From CAYWBU01 sp942491525 (GTDB lineage Bacteria > Desulfobacterota > Desulfomonilia > UBA1062): 64,000 bases of DNA. Of the stretch, positions 23,770 through 32,071 are shown piece after piece. The translations under genes and the position numbers were made by a program. The stretch spans positions 34,036 through 98,035 of the forward strand of contig CALOBW010000019.1 in NCBI GenBank assembly GCA_942491525.1. Direction: 5' to 3'. Each line of letters starts with the position of its first letter. The stretch's first letter is position 1. The notes beneath the pieces were generated by a model, which was not told the origin of the DNA, made no database searches, and saw only the letters and a list, made by a program, of their open reading frames with translations.

Positions 23770-26580
23770 CTACTCTGCTGCGGCCCGCAGCACCTTGAAC
23801 AGGTGGGCGTGCACGGTTGCGGCCGCATCCGGTCCCAGCGAGTTGTCCTCTCCGTAGGTCACCTCCGGATCGTCATCGCCGTAGAGCCAGGGCGCCTTGG
23901 CGTCCCACTCGCTCTTGGGAATGAAGTAGCCCAGGTGGTCGTTGCCCAGGTTGACCATGAAGTTGACCCGGCCCTGCATCAGGGGCCTGAGGGGCGGCAC
24001 CTCGATGGGTGCAAGCTTAAAGTCGGCGCCGTGGCCCGACCCGATGCCGCCCACCGCGATCTCGGGATAGAGCTCGCCCGGAATGTTGGCCAGCCAGAGC
24101 TCGCCGATCTTGAGCAGGCTGACCTCGGTCAGGGTCTGCAGCTGGCCTTCGATGAAGTCGACCTTGCGCTTGATGACGCCGGCCGCCCAGAGCAGCAGGA
24201 ACTTCTCATTCTGGAAGCCGATGTGGAACTTGTCGACGTAGATCTCGATTGCGGGCTCCTCGTTTGCCGTCAGCTGGCCGTTCTCTTCCATGTCGAGCAC
24301 GATGTCGGCCAGGGCAAAGCCCTGGGCCCGGGCCTTCTCAAAGTCTGGCTCCAAGTAAGTCTCGCCGGTGCGCTTGTCGTAGACCCCCAGGCTGGGCGGC
24401 GTGGTGGCCAGGCCGCCGATGTTGCCGGCCAGGAACATGGTTGTGCCGCCCAGGCCTTTGCGGGTCGGTTCCTGATCGATGCCGTCGGAGATGCCCAGAC
24501 GCATGTAGTGCACGAAGTCGGAGGTGATCTGGAGGTTGGTCTTCCAGAGGGTCTCCACATGGTTGCCGAAGTTGACAATCGTGCCCAGCACTTCTTCACT
24601 TGCAGCGCTCCTGAAGAGGGCCACGCGCACCCCCTTATCCAGCACCTCTGGGTAGGGGCGCGAGTCCATCACCGCCACCTCGTGGTCGCGGCTCAGCTCC
24701 TGGCCGATGAACATGCGGGCCGGCTGCAGCTCGGCCACCGCAGCCTCAATGGCCTCGGCGCTGCGCTGCTTGACATAGTCGGTGTAGTCGCGGGTGGTGT
24801 TCAGGTCGAGGATCGACCACATGCCGTTGGTGTCGGGCCCCTCATGGTTGTGGGTGGCGTGCATGATCAGCTTGTCGATGCCCAGCTCGGCCGGCAGCAG
24901 GGCCTCCACATCGTGCACGTCGTCTATCATCCAGCTGACCAGGTCCATGGAGACGATGGCGATGCGCCGCTTGCCGTCATCGATGATGCAGGCCGTGGTG
25001 TAGAGGTCGTCGTGGACCCCGGCGGCCGGCCGGATGATGCCCATGCCGGCGATGTAGGTGGAGTCGAAACGGCCGTTACCGTTGAGGTCTTCAAATGGTT
25101 CGATCAGCGGGATGCGGACGCCGTCGCCGTCCAGGTCCTGCCAGGGCTCGATGCCGGACGGGGTGATGGCCAGCTGGGCGAAGCCGACCGCAAAGGGCTG
25201 CTCGCCGCCGCGGTCGCGCCTGATTAGGTTGGTGGCCTGTTGGATGACCTTGTCGCCGAAGAACCTGTCCAGGGCCATGGACTCCTCATAGGGCAGGTCG
25301 CTCAGGTTGCCCGGCATGCCGTCGGGCGCGTCGCCCCAGTTTGCAGAGGGCAGCAGGTAGAGCAGGTTGTCGCCGGTCAAATTGAAGGTCAGCTTGAAGG
25401 GCAGGCTCATCTGATCCTTGATGGTGAGGTTGAGGTCGGTGATGCCCTCGCCGGGGATGCTGATGGCCTGCAGCATCTCGCCCAGGCGCAAGTATCTGAC
25501 GCGGGTATCGATCCACTGGCCGTTCGGGAAGCGCCACTCGGTATCCAGCTCCACATTGTCGCCCAGCAGGATCAGCAGGCCCTGCAGCACGCCGTTGGAG
25601 ATGATGGTCTCGAAGCTCTGGCTGTCGCTGTAGATTGCGCCGCTGATCTCCTGCTGGTTCTGCATGGAGGCCAGGGCCGCATTGGCGATGCTCAAACCGC
25701 GCTCTCTGGCCAGGGCGTGGCTGTCGGCTGCGTTGTCCAGAACATCATGCTCATAGGGGTTGATGTCGCCCAGGGCGCCCTGGATGAAGATGGCCGGCGC
25801 GCCGGTCTGACCCTCCACATGGTCGACCAGATAGCCGCAGAAGTCGCGCGAGATCTCGCTGTAGGCCGGGGTCAGGCAGACCGGGTGGCAGCCGAAGTTG
25901 ATCAGGGTCAGGATGGTGGCGTCATTCAGGTCGCGCGCCTCGAGCACATTGACCGAAGGGTCGCTGTGCCAGCTGCCGTCAGGCTGCTTGTAGCCGCGCC
26001 GGTTGAAGGCCGTCTCCGTGCCGCTGGAACCGAAGAGTCTGGCCTCGATCCGCGTCCTGTGGGCCTCGCTGATGGCGGCCACGCTCTGCTTGATGACGTC
26101 GGCGCGGAACTCATCCGAGAAGCTCTCCCATTTGAGCGGATCGATCATGTAGCCCAGCAGGTCGGGCGCCGTGTGCGAGTGGGTGGCGCTGATGTAGATG
26201 TTGTCTTTGGGGATGCCGGTGGCCGCGGAGGCCCCTGCCTCGATCTCGCGGATCAGCCTGGAGCCGATGATGGCGGCGTCCAGCACGGCGACGGCAACCT
26301 GCTCGCACCCGTCATCGATGACCAGGGCGCGCACAAAGACATCGTCATGCACGCCGCTGGCCTTGGTGCTGGAGAGGGTGCTCATGTCGCGGATAAAGGC
26401 GATACCGTGGCCGCCCAGGAAGATCTCGCCCCTGGCGATTGCTTCATCAGACGGGGTGAACTTCTTGACGCTGACGCCGATCCTGTAGCTGCCGGCAACG
26501 CCTTGGGCCTGCCTGATCTCGATGGGCTGCTCGGCCCTGCAGCCCAACAGCAGGGCCAGGATAACTATCCATCTCTTCAT
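23770..26580 (-). CDS. Tandem neutral ceramidase-like lipoprotein
   Basis: This is a secreted zinc amidohydrolase-like protein of 936 aa. The lipobox LALLLGC follows a short signal. Two related halves each carry a neutral/alkaline ceramidase signature: first RIGVSVKKFTPSD with ISATHSHTAPD, and second VGFAQLAITPSG with MHATHNHEGPD. Single-domain bacterial ceramidases have one catalytic N-domain, so this is a duplication-fusion. I chose ATG 26580 with GGGAGG six bases upstream. It is the promoter-proximal gene of the operon and probably removes an N-acyl chain from the substrate outside the cytoplasm. True ceramidase activity is not shown. Confidence 0.82.
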   Translation of the reverse strand: MKRWIVILALLLGCRAEQPIEIRQAQGVAGSYRIGVSVKKFTPSDEAIARGEIFLGGHGIAFIRDMSTLSSTKASGVHDDVFVRALVIDDGCEQVAVAVLDAAIIGSRLIREIEAGASAATGIPKDNIYISATHSHTAPDLLGYMIDPLKWESFSDEFRADVIKQSVAAISEAHRTRIEARLFGSSGTETAFNRRGYKQPDGSWHSDPSVNVLEARDLNDATILTLINFGCHPVCLTPAYSEISRDFCGYLVDHVEGQTGAPAIFIQGALGDINPYEHDVLDNAADSHALARERGLSIANAALASMQNQQEISGAIYSDSQSFETIISNGVLQGLLILLGDNVELDTEWRFPNGQWIDTRVRYLRLGEMLQAISIPGEGITDLNLTIKDQMSLPFKLTFNLTGDNLLYLLPSANWGDAPDGMPGNLSDLPYEESMALDRFFGDKVIQQATNLIRRDRGGEQPFAVGFAQLAITPSGIEPWQDLDGDGVRIPLIEPFEDLNGNGRFDSTYIAGMGIIRPAAGVHDDLYTTACIIDDGKRRIAIVSMDLVSWMIDDVHDVEALLPAELGIDKLIMHATHNHEGPDTNGMWSILDLNTTRDYTDYVKQRSAEAIEAAVAELQPARMFIGQELSRDHEVAVMDSRPYPEVLDKGVRVALFRSAASEEVLGTIVNFGNHVETLWKTNLQITSDFVHYMRLGISDGIDQEPTRKGLGGTTMFLAGNIGGLATTPPSLGVYDKRTGETYLEPDFEKARAQGFALADIVLDMEENGQLTANEEPAIEIYVDKFHIGFQNEKFLLLWAAGVIKRKVDFIEGQLQTLTEVSLLKIGELWLANIPGELYPEIAVGGIGSGHGADFKLAPIEVPPLRPLMQGRVNFMVNLGNDHLGYFIPKSEWDAKAPWLYGDDDPEVTYGEDNSLGPDAAATVHAHLFKVLRAAAE

Positions 26581-26665
26581 TTTGTCCCTCCCCAGCAAAT
26601 GGCAGATATGATAATATGGCTATCTGTTTAAGGGAGCATCTTCAATACGGTGCCGACTGTTTTTG

Positions 26666-26686
26666 CTGTAGGTCAATTACCTACAG
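26666..26686. promoter_or_regulatory. Perfect inverted repeat in divergent promoter
   Basis: CTGTAGGT-N5-ACCTACAG lies between the divergent starts of the glycoconjugate operon (26580) and the histidine kinase gene (26707). Eight-base perfect arms with a 5-nt spacer suit a dimeric NarL/LuxR-type regulator, and the next operon encodes one. I infer it is the operator of the response regulator at 28055-28708. Confidence 0.55.
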
Positions 26687-26706
26687 GTTTAATGATGGAG
26701 GAGGTC

Positions 26707-28068
26707 ATGCAGCCGCTTGCGCTGATCGAGAGCATGTCCAACGGTCTGGCCGTTCAGGACCGGGAGGGGGTGCTCACCTATGTGAATCCCGGCGTCTGCC
26801 GCATGCTGGGCTATCAATCCGAAGAGCTGGTGGGCCGGCAAGTGGCCGGGCTGATCGATAAACGCTGCGCGGATGTCTGGCGCCGTCAGGTAAAGCTGAG
26901 GATCAGGGGGCATGAGCAGCCCTATGAGCTGAGCTGGCGCTGCGCCGACGGCCGCGCACTGCACACGATCGTCTCGCCCCGCATCATCTATGATCAAAAT
27001 GGCGGCTTTGACGGCAGCTTTGCCATCATCACCGACATCAGTGACCGCCGCCGCATGGAGGATAAGCTGCGCCTCTCCGAGGAGATGTTCTCCAAGGCCT
27101 TCCGCCTGAGTCCCAACGGCATCTGTCTGATCGCCATGCAGGATGCCCGGATTCTGGACATCAACCAGGCCGCCGCCCGGCTGGCCGGCCTGGAGCGGAC
27201 AGCCCTGATCGGGCGCAGCATCTATGAGCACGGTCTCTTCCTCGATCTGCAGGAGCCCATGGTGCTGGCCAAGGTGCTCAAGCGCCTCCGGCAGATCCGC
27301 AACCGCGAGCTCAAGATCAGCGGTGCGGACGGGCAGCTGCGCACCTGTCTGCTGGCGGCCGAGATAATCGACCTCTGGAGCGAACCCTGCGTGCTGGTGA
27401 CCCTCGAGGATATCACCGAGCGCATGCGCCTGGAAAATGAGCTGATGTACATCGGCGAGCGCGAAAAGAGCAACATCGGTCAGGCCCTGCACGACGACCT
27501 CTGCCCCCATCTGATCGGCACCGAGGTGCTCTGCCGGGTCCTGATGCGCCGGCTGAGCGACCCGGAGCTGGCCTGCCAGGCCGGCGAGATCGGTGAACTG
27601 ATAACCCAGGCCATTGATAAGGCCCGCGGGCTTTCGCGGGGGCTCTGCCCGGTCTCGCCGGTGGACCACGGGCTGGAGGCGGCCCTACGCGATCTGGCCC
27701 GCACCCTGGGCGAGGTCTTCGGCACCTCCTGCCGTTTCAGCTGTGACGGCGACGTGCTGATCGATGACAACAGCCTGGCGACCCATCTCTTCTACATCGC
27801 CCAGGAGGCGGCCTACAACTCCATCAAGCATGGCCGCGGCACCATGGTGGAGATCGAACTCTACCGCGTCGGCGAACAGCTCAAACTGGTCATCAGCGAT
27901 GACGGCTGCGGCCTGAGTGACAAGGCCGGCGCGGGCGGCATGGGGCTCAGTATCATGCGCCACCGGGCCCGCATGCTGGGCGGCAAGCTCCTGATCCGCA
28001 GCGGTGGCGGCACGGTGGTGAGCTGTACATTGCAGCTTAAACGGGAGGTAGATCATGAGTCGAGTTAG
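26707..28068 (+). CDS. PAS-domain sensor histidine kinase (NarX/HisKA_3 type)
   Basis: This is a cytoplasmic sensor kinase of 453 aa with no transmembrane segments. PAS1 spans about 5-115 (ESMSNGLAVQDREGVLTYVN) and PAS2 about 127-240 (AFRLSPNGICLIAMQDARIL). The dimerisation/phosphoacceptor helix has His262 in NIGQALHDDLCPHL, followed by an ATPase domain with EAAYNSIKHG and ISDDGCGL. I chose ATG 26707 because GGAGGAGGT precedes it; an upstream ATG at 26650 would start inside the inverted repeat region. It overlaps the response regulator gene by 14 bp. Confidence 0.9.
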   Translation: MQPLALIESMSNGLAVQDREGVLTYVNPGVCRMLGYQSEELVGRQVAGLIDKRCADVWRRQVKLRIRGHEQPYELSWRCADGRALHTIVSPRIIYDQNGGFDGSFAIITDISDRRRMEDKLRLSEEMFSKAFRLSPNGICLIAMQDARILDINQAAARLAGLERTALIGRSIYEHGLFLDLQEPMVLAKVLKRLRQIRNRELKISGADGQLRTCLLAAEIIDLWSEPCVLVTLEDITERMRLENELMYIGEREKSNIGQALHDDLCPHLIGTEVLCRVLMRRLSDPELACQAGEIGELITQAIDKARGLSRGLCPVSPVDHGLEAALRDLARTLGEVFGTSCRFSCDGDVLIDDNSLATHLFYIAQEAAYNSIKHGRGTMVEIELYRVGEQLKLVISDDGCGLSDKAGAGGMGLSIMRHRARMLGGKLLIRSGGGTVVSCTLQLKREVDHESS

Positions 28069-28708
28069 CAAGATCCTGCTGGTGGAGGATCATCCAACCT
28101 TCAGGCTGGGGCTGCGCGAGTATATCCGCCAGGAGCTGGACCTGAATGTCTGCGCCGAGGCTGAAGACCGGCCCCAGGCCCTGGCCGCCTTTGAGCGCTG
28201 CAAACCCGATCTGGCCATCGTGGACATCTCGCTCAGGCAGAGCAGCGGCATCGACCTGGTCAAGGATCTGCAGCTGCGTGACCGCTCCCTGCCGATCCTG
28301 GTGCTCTCCATGCACGATGAGTCGCTCTACGCCGAGCGCGCCCTGCTGGCCGGCGCGCGCGGCTACATCATGAAGCATGAGACCGCCGAGTCGATCGTGG
28401 GGGCCATCCGCCAGGTGCTGGCTGGCAGGATCTTTGTCAGCGACAGAATCATGGGCAATATCCTGAATAAGTTTGTGGACAACAGGCCCGAGGCCTCGCC
28501 CCTGGAACGGCTCACCGACCGCGAGCTGGATGTCTTCTGCGACATCGGCCGCGGCCTCTCCACCGCCGAGATTGCTGAGCGTCTCAACCTGAGCGTCAAG
28601 ACCATCGGCACCTACCGCGAGCGCATCAAGGAGAAACTCAACCTGAAGAATGCCGCCGAACTGGTGCGCCACGCCGTCTACTGGGTCGAGATGCAGGAGA
28701 TGGGTTGA
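28055..28708 (+). CDS. NarL/FixJ family response regulator
   Basis: This is a two-component response regulator of 217 aa. The receiver domain (about 5-120) has phospho-acceptor Asp57 in PDLAIVDISL, the acidic pair ED at 11-12 and a Lys in YIMKHE. The C-terminal LuxR helix-turn-helix contains LTDRELDVFCDIGRGLSTAEIA and LNLSVKTIGTYRERIKEKL. The ribosome-binding site is GGGAGGT. Its likely target is the dyad at 26666-26686 controlling the divergent glycoconjugate operon. Confidence 0.93.
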   Translation: MSRVSKILLVEDHPTFRLGLREYIRQELDLNVCAEAEDRPQALAAFERCKPDLAIVDISLRQSSGIDLVKDLQLRDRSLPILVLSMHDESLYAERALLAGARGYIMKHETAESIVGAIRQVLAGRIFVSDRIMGNILNKFVDNRPEASPLERLTDRELDVFCDIGRGLSTAEIAERLNLSVKTIGTYRERIKEKLNLKNAAELVRHAVYWVEMQEMG

Positions 28709-28734
28709 TTAATATTTATAGAGGAGGAGTTTTT

Positions 28735-29664
28735 ATGAAATGGTTTAAGCTTTTGATCCTGTCCGGTCTGCTCCTGACGGGCTGCAATTTTGATTCGACT
28801 GCTGCGGCCGAGAGGCTGCTGATGGAGCTGGGTGTCGAGCGGGCTCTGATTATCAACTCGGATGACCTGGGCATGGGGCCCTCCATCAACCGGGCCATCT
28901 TCAACGCCTGGGATATGGGCGCGGTTTCCAGTATCTCTTTGCAGACCGTCGAATTTGTCCGGGATGGAGTACCGGTCTCCGATGATGTGATTAAGGAGAT
29001 AGCCCAGCGGGACGGCATCGATGTGGGCTGCCACCTGACCATCAACTCGACCGACGGTTACCGTATCCGACCGGTGCTGCCACCCTCCGAGGTGCCCAGT
29101 CTGGTTGATGCGGACGGTTTCTTCAAGGATGGCGAGATCTACTACCTCTTTGCCTCCAGGGAAGAGATCAGGGCCGAGTGTCGGGCCCAGATCCAGAAGG
29201 CCCTGGAGAGCGGGGTCAGGCTGACCCATATCGACTGCCACCAGAGCTGGGGCCATATCTTGCCGGCTTTCAAGGAGATCTATGCCTCGCTGGCTGCTGA
29301 GTTCAATCTGCCGGCGCGCTGGCCCGCCTTTCTGGATGACGATGAGCTCTTGAACCGGCACGGGGTCTCCATAGCCAACTTCAGGCCCGACCACTTCATC
29401 ACCCTCTCGGACTACAACATTGCTGAAGTGACCGATGAGGTCGTCAGGAGCCGCAAGCAGTTCTTGCTGCAGAAACTAGACAAGCTGCCGCGCGGCATTT
29501 CCGAGGTGCTCTGCCATCCGGCCGCGAGCGGCGAGCCTGCCTGGCGCGTGGTCGACTATTTGGTGCTCAGCGACTCGGAAGTCATGGAGCGGATTGCGGC
29601 CAAGGTGGATGCCGGGGAGCTGGCGCTGATCGGGTATGGGGATTTGAAGAGGGTTATGGATTGA
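28735..29664 (+). CDS. ChbG/YdjC-like carbohydrate deacetylase lipoprotein
   Basis: This is a metal-dependent deacetylase-like protein of 309 aa. Unlike cytoplasmic ChbG it has a lipoprotein signal (LLLTGC, Cys17). Motifs are INSDDLGMG with Asp43/Asp44, DVGCHLTIN with His100, and LTHIDCHQSW with two more His, as in the YdjC family that removes acetyl groups from chitooligosaccharides. I chose ATG 28735 after GAGGAGG; an ATG at 28705 overlaps the previous gene. Its position after the two-component genes suggests co-regulation with the divergent operon, adding a periplasmic deacetylation step. Confidence 0.82.
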   Translation: MKWFKLLILSGLLLTGCNFDSTAAAERLLMELGVERALIINSDDLGMGPSINRAIFNAWDMGAVSSISLQTVEFVRDGVPVSDDVIKEIAQRDGIDVGCHLTINSTDGYRIRPVLPPSEVPSLVDADGFFKDGEIYYLFASREEIRAECRAQIQKALESGVRLTHIDCHQSWGHILPAFKEIYASLAAEFNLPARWPAFLDDDELLNRHGVSIANFRPDHFITLSDYNIAEVTDEVVRSRKQFLLQKLDKLPRGISEVLCHPAASGEPAWRVVDYLVLSDSEVMERIAAKVDAGELALIGYGDLKRVMD

Positions 29665-29672
29665 GATCTGCG

Positions 29673-29770
29673 GTTAGAGCACGGGCAAGGCGTCAAGTTG
29701 GATAAGCGAGATGCTTGCCTTGGCCCGTGGCACCCGGCGACAAACGGTCTGGTTGAATGATTTGTTAAAT
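29673..29770 (-). other. Partial integron attC-like site
   Basis: Read on the minus strand from 29770, the sequence after the GNAT stop starts ATTTAAC (fits RYYYAAC), then AAATCATTCAACCAGACC, closely resembling the left-hand consensus of class 1-type attC sites. An imperfect stem follows (29714-29731 with 29679-29697). The outer right half with a GTTRRRY end is not seen, so the site looks truncated where it meets the ChbG-like gene. Confidence 0.6.
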
Positions 29771-29778
29771 GGTTCTCA

Positions 29779-30237
29779 TCACAGCTTCAAAATAAGTCGC
29801 AACATGTCTTTAAGCTGGATATCATTTTCAAAAATTGGTTCATCATAATTGTTGATGAAATGGTCTTTGAGTATTGAGTCCACTCGAAATCCAAAACGTT
29901 GATAAAATGCCAATTGATAACCAAACGTACCAGTTCCTAATTCCACTGATTCAATATTCTTCTCCCTAAGACTGTCCAGAACAAATTGGAGTAATTGTGA
30001 CCCAATCCCTGATTTCTGGTTTTCCGGTAAGACAGCGATATTGAATAACTCAACTCTGTTTTTGTTTATGGAGTTTAAAACACAGACTCCAACAATTTCT
30101 TGCTGAATTACAGCTATATAGCATAATGAGCCCTCCAAATATTGATTTACTCGTTCAATTGATGGATCCGCTTCTAGTAACAGTTTTTTAGGAACCGAGT
30201 CGGGAGAAATTTCCTTGATTTCTATCATTTTTCGCAT
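29779..30237 (-). CDS. GNAT family N-acetyltransferase gene cassette
   Basis: This is an acetyl-CoA-dependent acetyltransferase of 152 aa with the GNAT fold. The acetyl-CoA site is NQKSGIGSQLLQFVLDSL and the C-terminal motif is FYQRFGFRVD. Base composition is clearly more AT-rich than the flanking genes, indicating transfer. The start codon overlaps GTTAAAT on its own strand (30242-30236), the position expected of an integron cassette boundary, and an attC-like site follows the stop. The substrate (drug, amino acid or protein) is unknown. No integrase is in the window. Confidence 0.85.
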   Translation of the reverse strand: MRKMIEIKEISPDSVPKKLLLEADPSIERVNQYLEGSLCYIAVIQQEIVGVCVLNSINKNRVELFNIAVLPENQKSGIGSQLLQFVLDSLREKNIESVELGTGTFGYQLAFYQRFGFRVDSILKDHFINNYDEPIFENDIQLKDMLRLILKL

Positions 30238-30242
30238 TTAAC
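30236..30242 (-). other. Integron-type core site (GTTAAAT)
   Basis: On the minus strand GTTAAAT matches the GTTRRRY recombination core and includes the GNAT start codon. Together with the matching RYYYAAC after the gene it bounds a cassette of about 0.5 kb. Confidence 0.5.
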
Positions 30243-30258
30243 AAATATATTATGCCGC

Positions 30259-30499
30259 CGCTCGCAATGCAATTAAAGCAGCGAGTAAACCTCCGACTTG
30301 GGGTTCTCCTTACTGCGGAAGATACTGTCTTCGGCAGCAACCTTGCTGTAGATCCTGTCAATCAGGTTCCAGCCCTCATCACCATTGACAAAGGTAATGG
30401 CATCATTGGGGCAGGCATTGCCGCAGGCAAAGCAGTGGATACACTCAGGCTGTTCGCACATTTGGGGCGTTGAGTCAGTCGGTTCAATCCGCTGGACGG
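30259..30499 (-). pseudogene. Duplicated 3' fragment of EFR1 ferredoxin gene
   Basis: This 241-bp stretch matches 33798-34038 with only three mismatches that I could find by eye. It encodes the last 62 codons from Met-Cys-Glu-Gln plus a little upstream, including one [4Fe-4S] motif (CIHCFACGNACP). The first half of the gene (flavodoxin domain and first cluster) is missing, and homology stops abruptly at 30499. It is a truncated copy, not a functional gene. Confidence 0.85.
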
Positions 30500-30739
30500 A
30501 ACTAAAACGGTAAACCGGGGTCTACCATCGGATTTAGCAGATGACAGAGGCAGTGAATAGATCTAAAGTTATTTCCGACAGGGGTGTGGCTTATGGGGTC
30601 CGTGGCCTGTTGGTTCACTTACTCTGAATTGCCGCCCCTGTCATTTGCATCATCCGAGGGGTCGACCGGGATGGTGTCGTAGTCGTGGCTCTGTGTAGAC
30701 GAGACCTGAGGATGAATCTTCTTATTAAGGGAGGGTTTC
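30500..30739 (+). ncRNA. IS110 left-end noncoding region, candidate bridge RNA
   Basis: These 240 bases between the end of the duplicated fragment and the transposase start carry no convincing ORF. In IS110-group elements the sequence upstream of the recombinase encodes the structured bridge RNA that specifies target and donor. The length and position fit. I did not fold it, and the exact element end is not established. Confidence 0.4.
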
Positions 30740-31939
30740 ATGTCTATCATTCAAGAGCTTCGAGTTGGAATAGATGTCGGTTGTCATCAGCACAATGTTG
30801 CCATCGGATTGCCCGATGGTGGTTTCTTGGAAGAGTTTGAGATACCACACACCCCCAATGGGTTTGATGAATTCTTTTCACGCATAGCAGTGTATGAAGA
30901 GCGCTACAGTTGCACTGTCTCGGTGGCTATGGAAGGCTATAACGGACATGCCCGGCCGCTGGATATGTTGATCTGCGCTAAAAACTATCGCCTGTACAAT
31001 GTAAACAATCTTAAGCTTTGTAGATTCAAAGAGATCTTTCCGGCTGCCGCTAAAACAGACACCTTGGATGCCCGCAAAGCGTTGGAACTGTTTCAGCTAC
31101 AGGATCATCTGCCAATCGCTAAGGATGTGCTGCAGCTAATTGAGAGATCCCCGGAAGAGAATATGATTCTCAAAAGGCTTACCCGCAGACGACGTTCATT
31201 GGTAGCTGACCGGGTGCGCCTACTGAACTCCATGCAGAGCGATCTGCGGGCGGTATGTCCCGGGTTGCTTCAAATCACGGGAGATGCCGGCAACCTCTGG
31301 TTTTTACGTTTCCTCAGCAGCACCGATTCCCTGGAAAAGTTGGCTCGGCTGCATTATGCAACATTGCTTAAGATTAAAGGTGTCGGGCAAAAGTATGCCG
31401 ATATTATCCATCATTGGCAGAAACAGGCTTATTTTAGCGATGAGGTGGCCTGGGTCGGTGAGATGATTCAGGAAGATGTTGCCCGTATACTGGATCTTCA
31501 TAAACGCATCAAAGTACTCGACCAGAAGTGTGAACTGATTGGACGATCATCTAAAATTGCCCGTCAGATCATCTCACTGCCAGGTTTTGGACCAGTCAGT
31601 GCCGCAACGCTGGCCGGTGAAATTGGGACCATCAGCCGTTTTAATTCAGAGGCAAGCCTGGCGTTATATCTCGGCATGGCTGCATTGGATAACAGTTCAG
31701 GAAAATACAGGGGCAGCAAGCCACCTAAACATGTAAATACCAGAGCAAAAGCCGCAATGTTGATCGCTGTCGACCGGCATCGCAAGGTCGTGCCCGAATC
31801 GCAACGCTACTACCTTAAGAAACGAGCAGAGGGCAAAAAGCATAATCAGGCCATTAAATCATTGGGCCGTCATCTTTGCCGTGTAATTTATAAATTACTT
31901 AAGGAGGATCGTCCCTACCAGATACGATTTTCTTCTTGA
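30740..31939 (+). mobile_element. IS110 family transposase (DEDD-Ser recombinase)
   Basis: This is a complete 399-aa IS110-type recombinase. The RuvC-like DEDD site is Asp12 (VGIDVG), Glu65 (AMEGYNG), Asp107 and Asp110 (AKTDTLDARKA). The C-terminal Tnp domain has SLPGFGPVSAATLAGEIG and the catalytic serine region LDNSSGKYRG (Ser319 or Ser320). The ribosome-binding site is AAGGGAGG. The reading frame is intact, so the element may be active. It lies between the two copies of the 241-bp repeat. The left noncoding region is longer than the right, as in the IS110 rather than IS1111 group. Confidence 0.93.
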
Positions 31940-31956
31940 AAATTCGAGCGGGATGT

Positions 31957-32012
31957 TCAGAGTAATATTTCGATTACAAAATCAAAACTGCACATAACTG
32001 CTATCTACCATG
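31957..32012 (+). repeat. Short dispersed repeat, copy 1
   Basis: This segment contains ACATAACTGCTATCTACC. It is about 80% identical over roughly 47 bases to copy 2 at 33670-33716 and shares a shorter core with copy 3 near 38176-38210. All three are in the same orientation in AT-rich sequence. Copy 1 lies just after the IS110 transposase and could mark the right end of the element. Confidence 0.5.
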
Positions 32013-32071
32013 CCGACCATGGGACTTCAAACGATGCTTTATTGGCTAGATATATTCAGTTGAGAATATTT

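Noticed and set aside
23803..26631. Long plus-strand open frames (474 and 463 aa) opposite the ceramidase-like gene
   Set aside because: They are shadows caused by high GC; no ribosome-binding site, and the minus-strand protein carries conserved motifs throughout.
29673..29679. GTTAGAG as the distal attC core
   Set aside because: Its orientation and last base do not fit GTTRRRY for a cassette on the minus strand, so the site is called truncated instead.
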